DNA of 13,456 nt from Acidobacteriota bacterium (lineage in GTDB: Bacteria > Acidobacteriota > Aminicenantia > Aminicenantales > Aminicenantaceae), in the NCBI GenBank assembly GCA_030609975.1, contig JAUWSR010000066.1, forward strand, positions 1 to 13,456, read 5' to 3'. Both the position numbers and the translations under genes were made by a program. Shown one piece after another: positions 5,818 to 13,018 of this stretch; within the stretch, counting starts at the first letter, position 1, and every line of letters starts with the position of its first letter. The notes below the pieces were generated by a model. It searched no databases and had not been told where the DNA came from. It saw only the letters and a list, made by a program, of their open reading frames with translations.

Positions 5818-7575
5818 ATGAGACATGGACAGGGCATTAGGATTGTAACCGCTGCCGGTATATTATTCTGCCTCTTTTTTTTGGAATCCGGATGTCAGGC
5901 TCCCAAGTATTCCATCCCTTTTATAACCGTCAGGGAAGCAGACCTCCGCTACGGACCTATCGACCTGCCCTTAGATAAAAAGAATCGTGAAAAGATTTTG
6001 TCATTTCTTCAAAGAGGCGGCAACTGGGGAAACCAAGACCTGGTTGATTATGAGGCGCCCACACACTATTCCGGCCTGCTCGATCTACTCTCTAACCCGG
6101 ATTTTTTGTACAGCCACAATTTCAGAAACAGGACTCAGATCGATGAGATATCCCCCACTCTGCAGCCATGGTTTCACAACCCGATCATTTACCAGATCAT
6201 CGATGCGAGTCAAGATCGGCCGCCTGTTCACAATCCCATATCGATCTCAGACGGAAAATACTGGTGGGTCTTTTACACACACAAGGATACTCCGGAATCG
6301 GATGATTCAAAAGTTGTCCGCTTGACGATAACCGCCTCGCTTTCAAAATCCATGAAACATTTCGAAGATATCCAAGAGAATGCGGCTGAATCCCCGAGTA
6401 GAAATCTGGAAAAATCCGTCCCCACAGCGATCTATGCCGAACAGATCGAGACGCCTGTGGAACATTCTGACATACATACGGCCTTTTTGGAGCATCTGCT
6501 CCAGATCGCCCATGTTCAACTGGTTTCACGTCTCAAAGACGAACGGCTTGACTTCTCCTTTACCCACGATGTCCGAATCTTCATCCCCGACATTCATCTG
6601 CTCAGCCAATACAGGAGAAAGACTTTCAAATACGGCACCAACTATAGTCCGTTATTGGGCCCTTTAGCCGAGGAATTGATACAGTTTAAAAAGTCCGTAT
6701 CTGAGAAAGGTGCTCAGGTGACCGTCTATCAATTGGGCGATTTTTTCGACGTTTGGCGCGAGACGCCTATTTACCTATCCAAGGACAAATTCGCTGAAGG
6801 CACCGCCACCGCCGTACAGAAAATAGCTGAGGACCATCAAGTTCTCTACGAGCGCTTGTTCGGACCGGAGCTCAACGTACATTTTGTGTTGGGGAATCAC
6901 GATTTTGATGTGCACTATCTGGAGGATTTCATTTCAGCAGAGCTGCGTTATTATTTTCCTTTCTCTGCCCAGATCAATCCCATGGCCATCGCCCTCCACG
7001 GAGGTATCTTCGACAAGCGGGAACGCTCACTCAGCGAAGCCGTAAAACACGCGGCTGTGTACTACTTGGGCCCTTCAGTCAAAGACCGGATCCTCGATCT
7101 CACAGAGATTAGAGATTATATCGCTACAGATCACGGAGATAAAGACTATACGGATCACATCCGCCATGCCACCCCTCCCGACTTAGGGGAATCACTTCGG
7201 CTCAAGGATGAAAGCCTGCTTGTGCACGAACACTTGGGCAACAATAACTACAATGTTTTTACGCCCGACCAACCCGATCTGCCGGAAAAGGATCTGGTGT
7301 TCTTTCCTCAAGCCAAAGAATTTGCCGCCGCCATCAATGCAGAAACCGGATGGGATATACATCTTGTGGTCTGTGGGCACACTCATCATGCCCGCATCGT
7401 GATCGACGACAGAAGCCCAAGTCAAGGTGGATTCAAAAGTGGATTTTTTGCGCTTGTTGACTGCGGAGCCTGGATAGAAGAGGGTAGGCTCGATGGAGAG
7501 GTCGTTCCCAATGCTCAGATCGCCATATTGTACAATAATGAAGTCCGTATATATCAGCTCACTCCAAGGCAATAG
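5818..7575 (+). CDS. Lipoprotein with calcineurin-like metallophosphoesterase domain
   Basis: 585 residues from the ATG at 5818 (in-frame ATGs at 5761, 5782 and 5803 are possible; 5818 gives a normal lipoprotein signal and a well-spaced AAGGA). The signal M-R-H-G-Q-G-I-R plus hydrophobic core ends in the lipobox L-E-S-G-C, so C26 is probably lipidated. Residues about 27-235 match nothing I recognise. The C-terminal half has the full metallophosphoesterase motif set: D-I-H (D258, H260), G-D-F-F-D (D308), G-N-H-D (N360, H361), H-G-G (H394) and G-H-T-H (H521, H523), which bind two metal ions. Such enzymes cleave phosphomonoesters, phosphodiesters, nucleotides or UDP-linked lipids. An insert of about 110 residues separates the last two motifs, longer than in compact members. 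It is divergent from the ABC-F gene and 108 bases before the KAS III gene, so probably a separate unit. Fold secure, substrate unknown. Confidence 0.85.
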   Translation: MRHGQGIRIVTAAGILFCLFFLESGCQAPKYSIPFITVREADLRYGPIDLPLDKKNREKILSFLQRGGNWGNQDLVDYEAPTHYSGLLDLLSNPDFLYSHNFRNRTQIDEISPTLQPWFHNPIIYQIIDASQDRPPVHNPISISDGKYWWVFYTHKDTPESDDSKVVRLTITASLSKSMKHFEDIQENAAESPSRNLEKSVPTAIYAEQIETPVEHSDIHTAFLEHLLQIAHVQLVSRLKDERLDFSFTHDVRIFIPDIHLLSQYRRKTFKYGTNYSPLLGPLAEELIQFKKSVSEKGAQVTVYQLGDFFDVWRETPIYLSKDKFAEGTATAVQKIAEDHQVLYERLFGPELNVHFVLGNHDFDVHYLEDFISAELRYYFPFSAQINPMAIALHGGIFDKRERSLSEAVKHAAVYYLGPSVKDRILDLTEIRDYIATDHGDKDYTDHIRHATPPDLGESLRLKDESLLVHEHLGNNNYNVFTPDQPDLPEKDLVFFPQAKEFAAAINAETGWDIHLVVCGHTHHARIVIDDRSPSQGGFKSGFFALVDCGAWIEEGRLDGEVVPNAQIAILYNNEVRIYQLTPRQ

Positions 7576-7601
7576 TTCTCCTCCGTGCCTCGCGTTTTAT
7601 A

Positions 7602-7630
7602 TTGCCATGTCATTCGACTCATGGTACGCT
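7602..7630 (+). promoter_or_regulatory. Possible promoter for the KAS III/activase operon
   Basis: TTGCCA (7602-7607, 5 of 6 match to the -35 consensus) and TACGCT (7625-7630, poor -10) are separated by 17 bases. The spacer carries CCATG and CATGG arms (7605-7609 and 7620-7624) that could be an operator. The rest of the 108-base gap holds no further gene. Confidence 0.3.
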
Positions 7631-7669
7631 ATTGAAACCGGATACGATTTGGCCCCAAAAGCATAGTCC

Positions 7670-7676
7670 GGGGAGG
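7670..7676 (+). promoter_or_regulatory. Strong ribosome binding site for the KAS III gene
   Basis: GGGGAGG ends seven bases upstream of the ATG at 7684, supporting this start. Confidence 0.7.
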
Positions 7677-7683
7677 TAAATGC

Positions 7684-8715
7684 ATGAAGATCAGAGGCAT
7701 CGGTTGCAGCATGCCGAAACGGGTGGTCAACAACGACGAAATCCTGCAGCTCATCAGAAAGCACAGCGAATCATTGATGAGCAACGGACAGCTCGAAAGT
7801 ATATTGACACGGATCAAGACTCTGTTTCGAATCTCAGGAACCCAGGAAAGACGCTGGCGTTCTGAAGGTGAACGCGCTTATGAATTCGGCAAGAAGGCTG
7901 CAGAGATCGCCTTGGAGCGGGCTGAGCTTAAGCCCGAGGATATCGATCTGCTCCTCTATGTAGGAGTGGGCCGAGGCTGGGTGGAACCTGGGATGGGAAG
8001 CTTTTTCCAACACGAGTTGGGCATGAAAAATGCAACGACCTTTGACCTGCTCGATGCCTGTCTGAGTTGGCTGCGGGCCCTGCATGTCGGCTACAATTTT
8101 CTCAAAAACGGCGTCTACAAAAACATCATGGTGCTGAACGCCGAGTTCAACAAGAGCTACGGAAAGTGGGGCATAAAAAGTGTGGACGAGCTTGCCTACC
8201 GGTTCGCTCAATGCACCATCGGAGAGAGCGCCACGGCCACTATCCTCTCCAACGGAGACATGGAGATTGAGCCCTACTTCGCATTCAAAACCGATCCCAG
8301 CCGCCATGATCTCTGCAAGATCCCCTTGAAAGACATTCACTCCTACAATGATAAAGAGCGCTGCCCGGAGCTCGACTCGGAGGTGTTTTTCGCCTACAGC
8401 GCAGAGCTTTTCAATACGGCTCAGGAAATGATCCCGCAGCTCTATGAAAAAAACGAGGAGCTTAAAAAACGGGCATGCGACATCGCCTTTGCTCACTCGG
8501 CCTCAGCCACTTTGACAGAGCGAATCGCTGAACAAATCCACAAAGACGACGTTGTCGTCAACCTTTATTCAAAGTTCGGCAATACGGTCTCCGCCTCGAT
8601 CCCCACCGCTATGGCCTGGGCGCTTGAGCACGGACAGCTCAAACGAGGTATGAACATGATGTTGTTCATGGGCAGTGCGGGATTTTCGGCCGGCATCTGC
8701 CATATGATTTACTAA
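7684..8715 (+). CDS. 3-oxoacyl-ACP synthase III (KAS III/FabH)-like condensing enzyme
   Basis: 343 residues, the usual length for a KAS III thiolase-fold enzyme. The N-terminus M-K-I-R-G-I-G-C-S-M-P-K-R-V-V-N-N-D-E is typical. All three catalytic residues are in place: C126 in D-L-L-D-A-C-L-S-W-L, H271 in F-A-H-S-A-S-A-T-L-T-E-R-I and N300 in K-F-G-N-T-V-S-A-S-I-P. The Cys takes the acyl group; the His/Asn pair supports decarboxylative condensation. The usual H-Q-A-N is H-S-A-S here, and the C-terminal G-S-A-G-F-S-A-G-I-C differs from the classical G-F-G-G-G end, so it is a divergent KAS III and possibly not housekeeping FabH. No other fatty-acid synthesis gene is nearby. It lies 22 bases before the activase/dehydratase gene on the same strand, implying a shared operon and perhaps a shared thioester substrate. 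Acyl specificity cannot be told. Confidence 0.85.
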   Translation: MKIRGIGCSMPKRVVNNDEILQLIRKHSESLMSNGQLESILTRIKTLFRISGTQERRWRSEGERAYEFGKKAAEIALERAELKPEDIDLLLYVGVGRGWVEPGMGSFFQHELGMKNATTFDLLDACLSWLRALHVGYNFLKNGVYKNIMVLNAEFNKSYGKWGIKSVDELAYRFAQCTIGESATATILSNGDMEIEPYFAFKTDPSRHDLCKIPLKDIHSYNDKERCPELDSEVFFAYSAELFNTAQEMIPQLYEKNEELKKRACDIAFAHSASATLTERIAEQIHKDDVVVNLYSKFGNTVSASIPTAMAWALEHGQLKRGMNMMLFMGSAGFSAGICHMIY

Positions 8716-8737
8716 CTTAAAGGAAAGCTCGATCCCC

Positions 8738-11500
8738 ATGAAATATTGGGCCGGCATCGACCTTGGTTCCATAAGTCTCAAGCTTGTTGTGATCGATGAG
8801 GCTGGAACTCTTATTGCGAGTGTGTACAAGCGCACAGAAGGCCGCCCCCTCGCTGTACTGCAAGACGTTCTCTCTGAAACGAGCAAAGAATTCCCTGAAT
8901 TCGAGGGCATCGTCTCTACAGGCAGCGGGCGTGGATTGATCGCAGAGATTATTGGAGCTAAGCCCAAAAACGAGATCCTCACCCAAGCTCAGGGAGCCGT
9001 AGCCCTTACAACGGATGTCCGTTCCATCATCGAGATAGGCGGACAAGACTCAAAACTCATCCTGGTTTCACGGGATCCAAAAACAGGCAGGGTTGCTGTG
9101 CACGACCATTCCCTGAATGAAGTCTGCGCAGCCGGCACCGGATCATTTCTTGATCAGCAGGCATCAAGATTGGGATTATCAATCGAGGAACTGGGGCAAG
9201 TCGCCATGAAATCGGAACATCCTGCTTTCGTGGCAGGGCGGTGTGCGGTCTTTGCTAAAAGCGACCTCATGCATCTCCAGCAGGCAGGGATAAAGCGCAC
9301 CGATATCCTTGCCGGTCTCTGCATGGCCTTAGCTCGAAATTATCTCTCCTCTGTGGGCAAAGGACGCAAGCTGGAGGCTCCCATCAATTTTCAAGGAGGG
9401 GTTGCGGCTAATCCCGCGGTCGTCCGTGCTTTTGAAACGGTCCTCGAACAACCCCAAGGTTCGTTCCGCGTGCCTGACCACTTCAAAGTCATAGGCGCCT
9501 TGGGCGCAGCGTTGGCTGCCCAGAAATCGGAATTTGCAGCTCCCTTTAACCTGCATAAAATCACCGCCCAAGTCGAAAGTCACTTGCACTCTAGCAGTCA
9601 GCTCCACACTGGTCCCTGCTTAGGACAGAGTGATCTGCAGGTACTGTCTCCCCCAAAACTTCAACCGGCCAAGATAATAAATTCTCCCCGATTTACAAAG
9701 GATAAAAAGCAAAATGTCTATCTCGGAATAGATGTCGGTGCAGCCAGTGCCAAACTTGTGGTGATCGATGGCGACGGGGAACCGCTGGCCTCTCGTTACG
9801 CCATCACACAGGGAAATCCCCTTCAGACCATCCGCACTTTGCTGCTCTCTCTGAGGAAGGAATTAGGCGACAGAGCTAGAGTCCGGAGCGTCGGTGTTAC
9901 CGGCAGCGGTCGCAGTTTCATCGGTGCTATGATCGGAGCAGATGTTGCTATAAATGAGATCTCAGCACAAGCACGAGCCGCCCTTAGGATCGATCCCAAA
10001 GTGGATACCTTGATCGAGATCGGCGGCCAGGATTCGAAATATGTCCGGTTCGCAAACGGCACGGTGGTGGATTTTGAGATGAACAAAGCCTGTGCAGCCG
10101 GAACCGGATCGTTCTTGGAAGAACAAGCATCACGTTTAGGGATTCAGATCGAAGATGAATTTTCAGACATAGCCTATGCGTCGCGAAAACCTGCGGATCT
10201 TGGTACCCGCTGTACGGTCTTTATGGAGTCAGATCTGATACATCACCAACAGAATGGTTTACAGACACAGGATCTGGTAGCGGGTTTGGCGTATGGAGTC
10301 GTACTCAACTATCTCGAAAATGTCGTGGGATCACATCCCATCGGGGACAACATTCATTTCCAGGGAGGAGTCGCCTCCAATGGGGCGGTGATCGCAGCCC
10401 TGGAAAACCAGATCGGAAAAAAGGTGACCGTCTCCCCCTTTCACCAGGTGACCGGAGCCTGGGGTGCAGCCCTTTATGCTCAGGATAGATGGCAGGAGAC
10501 TGAAACACGATTCAAGGGCTTTGACTTCGATCTCCACCTAACAGACATGAGTGTTTTCAACTGTCAAGGTTGCTCGAACGTCTGCCGTATAACCTGTCAC
10601 TCGAGGGGAGACGCCGACACGGTTCATTTTGGGGGGATCTGTGACCGCTATGAATCGGCAGGGAGACAAGCCCTCTTCAGAAGCACACCCGATCTTCTGG
10701 AAAAACGCCAGGAGCTGATGTTGGCATATGCACAAACGGGTGCGGTTTCTGAAGAAAATATTCAGGCAATCGGGATGCCGCGTGCGCTTTTTTTCTATGA
10801 CCATTTTCCCCTGTGGTATACGTTCTTGCAACAGATTGGATTTCGAGTGGTCCTGTCCTCCGCTTCAGATCATGATCTCTATTATCGGGGCCTTTGTGAA
10901 ACCCAATCCGATTCCTGCTTACCCGTAAAAATGCTCTACGGCCATGTCCTTGACCTGATCGCTCAGGGCATCGAAACAATTTTCCTGCCGAATGAGATCG
11001 AGCTGCCTCACGAGCGTGACGATCTGAAACGCTCCTACAACTGTCCCTATATGCAGGGTTCGCCCTATATGATGCGCGCTGCCTTCACGGGCCGTGCCCG
11101 TTTTATCACACCGGATGTATACATGGCCGGAAGTCGCGAGAACCTGCTGCCGGTCATGGTGGAAACCGCCCGGAAGATGGGCATCCCCAGGAAAACAGCC
11201 TTATGTGCTGCCAAAGCAGCACGTCAGGCTCAAGAGGATTTCCGGAACGAGCTCAAAAAAACAGGCAGAGCAGTTCTGAAGAAACTAAACCGGAACCGGA
11301 CGGTTATTCTGATGGGCAAACCCCACCATCTTTTTGACACCGGGCAGAACATGCATCTCGCTAAAAAACTGCGAAAGCTCGGGGTGACAGCGATCCCCTA
11401 TGATTTCCTTCCCCTTTCCGAAGTCACACTCCCGGATGTCTTTGCGAATGTGGTCTGGAAGAATTCACACGACCTCCTGCGGGCTGCTATTTTGGCCTAA
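8738..11500 (+). CDS. Tandem acyl-CoA dehydratase activase with DUF2229-type domain (first part of split gene)
   Basis: 920 residues ending at TAA 11498-11500. Two BcrAD/BadFG ASKHA-type activase domains occupy about 1-265 and 327-582. Each has a phosphate loop (G-I-D-L-G-S; G-I-D-V-G-A), E-I-G-G-Q-D-S-K, C-A-A-G-T-G-S-F-L and a second R-C-x-V-F cysteine: C130/C169 in domain 1 and C452/C492 in domain 2. In HgdC one such pair from each of two subunits holds a shared [4Fe-4S] cluster; here both pairs are in one chain, suggesting an internal pseudo-dimer that hydrolyses ATP to drive a low-potential electron. A Cys-rich segment follows (C609, C612, C616, C620, C635). Then comes a DUF2229-like, dehydratase-related domain from about 677 (G-M-P-R-A-L-F-F-Y; S-D-S-C-L-P-V-K; S-Y-N-C-P-Y). 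That domain is cut short by the stop. A weak AAAGGAAA lies about 11 bases upstream of the ATG. Confidence 0.85.
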   Translation: MKYWAGIDLGSISLKLVVIDEAGTLIASVYKRTEGRPLAVLQDVLSETSKEFPEFEGIVSTGSGRGLIAEIIGAKPKNEILTQAQGAVALTTDVRSIIEIGGQDSKLILVSRDPKTGRVAVHDHSLNEVCAAGTGSFLDQQASRLGLSIEELGQVAMKSEHPAFVAGRCAVFAKSDLMHLQQAGIKRTDILAGLCMALARNYLSSVGKGRKLEAPINFQGGVAANPAVVRAFETVLEQPQGSFRVPDHFKVIGALGAALAAQKSEFAAPFNLHKITAQVESHLHSSSQLHTGPCLGQSDLQVLSPPKLQPAKIINSPRFTKDKKQNVYLGIDVGAASAKLVVIDGDGEPLASRYAITQGNPLQTIRTLLLSLRKELGDRARVRSVGVTGSGRSFIGAMIGADVAINEISAQARAALRIDPKVDTLIEIGGQDSKYVRFANGTVVDFEMNKACAAGTGSFLEEQASRLGIQIEDEFSDIAYASRKPADLGTRCTVFMESDLIHHQQNGLQTQDLVAGLAYGVVLNYLENVVGSHPIGDNIHFQGGVASNGAVIAALENQIGKKVTVSPFHQVTGAWGAALYAQDRWQETETRFKGFDFDLHLTDMSVFNCQGCSNVCRITCHSRGDADTVHFGGICDRYESAGRQALFRSTPDLLEKRQELMLAYAQTGAVSEENIQAIGMPRALFFYDHFPLWYTFLQQIGFRVVLSSASDHDLYYRGLCETQSDSCLPVKMLYGHVLDLIAQGIETIFLPNEIELPHERDDLKRSYNCPYMQGSPYMMRAAFTGRARFITPDVYMAGSRENLLPVMVETARKMGIPRKTALCAAKAARQAQEDFRNELKKTGRAVLKKLNRNRTVILMGKPHHLFDTGQNMHLAKKLRKLGVTAIPYDFLPLSEVTLPDVFANVVWKNSHDLLRAAILA
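11498..11500 (+). other. In-frame TAA interrupting one continuous dehydratase/activase gene
   Basis: Reading continues past this stop in the same frame (CAA CTC GGT CTG CCC ACC ATC ATG) directly into L-T-N-F-G-C-G-P-D-S-F, which belongs to the same domain as the residues just before it. There is no frame change and no Shine-Dalgarno before the next ATG (11522). One base change (for example GAA, CAA or AAA) would restore a single protein of about 1,426 residues. It may be a nonsense mutation, a base-call or assembly error, or, less likely, read-through. TAA serves as a normal stop elsewhere here (sigma, ABC-F and KAS III genes). Confidence 0.8.
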
Positions 11501-11521
11501 CAACTCGGTCTGCCCACCATC

Positions 11522-13018
11522 ATGCTCACCAACTTCGGATGCGGCCCGGATTCATTTACTCTCCAGTATATCGACGAGGTCCTGGCCGGACACCCTCACT
11601 TGGTGGTGGAAATCGACGATCACAGTTCGGATGCGGGCCTGATCACCCGGCTCGAAGCCTTTCTCGATACACTCACAACGCCGGCAAGAACCAGTCTTCA
11701 AGACTTAGAGCCTGGCTTGGAAACACTGACAGCACGCAGCGGTCCCTCGAGAAATCAGATGATGCCCTCCGAGGAACTCCGGCGCACTTTGGACGGCCGC
11801 AAGCTGTACTTCCCTTATGTCAGCCCCGGCATGAGCGAGATCCTGAAAGCCGCCATTCGCTCAGTGGGTATCGATGTGGAAATACTGCCGCCTCCGGATG
11901 GTCGGACCGAAGAGCTCGGGAAAAAATATGCTCTGGGTTCCGAGTGCCATCCTTTTATCGTGACTCTGGGAGATTTTGTAAAACTCACCGAGCAGCCGGA
12001 TTTCGATCCGGCTAAAAGCGCAGTCACCATATTCAACTATGACGGCGCCTGCCGTTTAAGCCAGTACACGCTGGGACACAAACTGGCCTTGAAAAAACTG
12101 GGATATGAAAACGTTCCGGTGATCGGTCCCATCATCTCGACCAGGCGCGATGAATTCAGCAGGCTGTTCGGCCTGCGCTGCACCATGGCCCTGTGGAAAG
12201 GCTGGTTGGCGGCCGAGGTCTTGGAACGACAGCTTCTAGCCACACGGCCTTATGAGAAAACGCCGGGTTCGACGGACAAGGCCTATTTAGATGGGATTCA
12301 TCGCATCGCCCATGTCCTTGAGTGTTCTTCCGAGTTTCTTCCCCACGCTGAAACCAAACTATTTAAAACCGTTAAGGCCGAGGTGGCCGGCATCAAGGCG
12401 ATACCTGTTAACAAACAAAACGGCAGGCCTAAGATCGGGATCCTGGGAGAATTTTACACAGTTTTGAACTCATGGGCCAACGCCGACCTGTTTAAACAGC
12501 TGGAAGACCTGGGAGCGGAAGTAAAAACACATGGGATCGCTGCTACCAACTTCTTCCTTTTGTTTGCGGAGCACTATCATGCCCAAGAGATGCGTCGAAA
12601 ACGGAGGCCCCTGGCGGCAGCGTTCTATTCCCTCCGCCGTCACTGGATGGTGAAATGGGCGGATGCTTTGGAGGATCTGCTGGATGGATCCTCCGGGGAC
12701 GTCCGACTTCTGCATTCAGGCCAGATCATGCAGGATATATCCGAACACATCCACTCCGACATCGATCCCGTGTCAACTGCCTTTGTAGCCCGTTTCCTCG
12801 ATTTCACCCGAAAAGGCGTCGCGGGTATCAACTATGTCATGGTGCTCAACTGCATGCTCAGCAACATGACCCTGCCCATCTTCCGCCGCATCGCCGCACA
12901 AAACCAAAACCTCCCCCTCCTCGCTACTCCCTATGACGGACTCAAACAGACAAACACACGTACCCGTTTGGAGGCATTCGTAGAACAGGTACAGGGATTT
13001 CAGGGACGCTATTTGTAA
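11522..13018 (+). CDS. 2-hydroxyacyl-CoA dehydratase-like protein (second part of split gene)
   Basis: 498 residues from the nominal ATG, but the domain runs in unbroken from base 11501 and there is no ribosome site, so this is best seen as the back half of the upstream gene. It opens with T-N-F-G-C-G-P-D-S-F (C7) and E-I-D-D-H-S-S-D-A-G with T-R-L-E-A-F-L-D, the end of the first dehydratase-like domain. From about residue 93 a second one follows: Y-F-P-Y-V-S-P, L-G-S-E-C-H-P (C142), Y-D-G-A-C-R-L-S-Q-Y (C177), L-N-C-M-L-S-N (C444) and T-P-Y-D-G with N-T-R-T-R-L-E-A-F. C142, C177 and C444 are likely iron-sulfur cluster ligands, as in COG3581-type relatives of 2-hydroxyglutaryl-CoA dehydratase. 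Relatives of this group include double-cubane-cluster reductases, so dehydration of an acyl-CoA is not assured. Its last 10 bases overlap the convergent beta-barrel gene. Confidence 0.8.
   Translation: MLTNFGCGPDSFTLQYIDEVLAGHPHLVVEIDDHSSDAGLITRLEAFLDTLTTPARTSLQDLEPGLETLTARSGPSRNQMMPSEELRRTLDGRKLYFPYVSPGMSEILKAAIRSVGIDVEILPPPDGRTEELGKKYALGSECHPFIVTLGDFVKLTEQPDFDPAKSAVTIFNYDGACRLSQYTLGHKLALKKLGYENVPVIGPIISTRRDEFSRLFGLRCTMALWKGWLAAEVLERQLLATRPYEKTPGSTDKAYLDGIHRIAHVLECSSEFLPHAETKLFKTVKAEVAGIKAIPVNKQNGRPKIGILGEFYTVLNSWANADLFKQLEDLGAEVKTHGIAATNFFLLFAEHYHAQEMRRKRRPLAAAFYSLRRHWMVKWADALEDLLDGSSGDVRLLHSGQIMQDISEHIHSDIDPVSTAFVARFLDFTRKGVAGINYVMVLNCMLSNMTLPIFRRIAAQNQNLPLLATPYDGLKQTNTRTRLEAFVEQVQGFQGRYL

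Noticed and set aside
7567..7598. Possible terminator after the phosphoesterase gene (GGCA and TGCC arms followed by TTTTAT)
   Set aside because: The stem is only four base pairs with a loop of about 14 and the T-run is short, so it is too weak to call.
11498..11500. Stop-codon recoding (selenocysteine or alternative code)
   Set aside because: The codon is TAA, not TGA or TAG, and TAA ends several intact genes in this window, so a recoded TAA is improbable.
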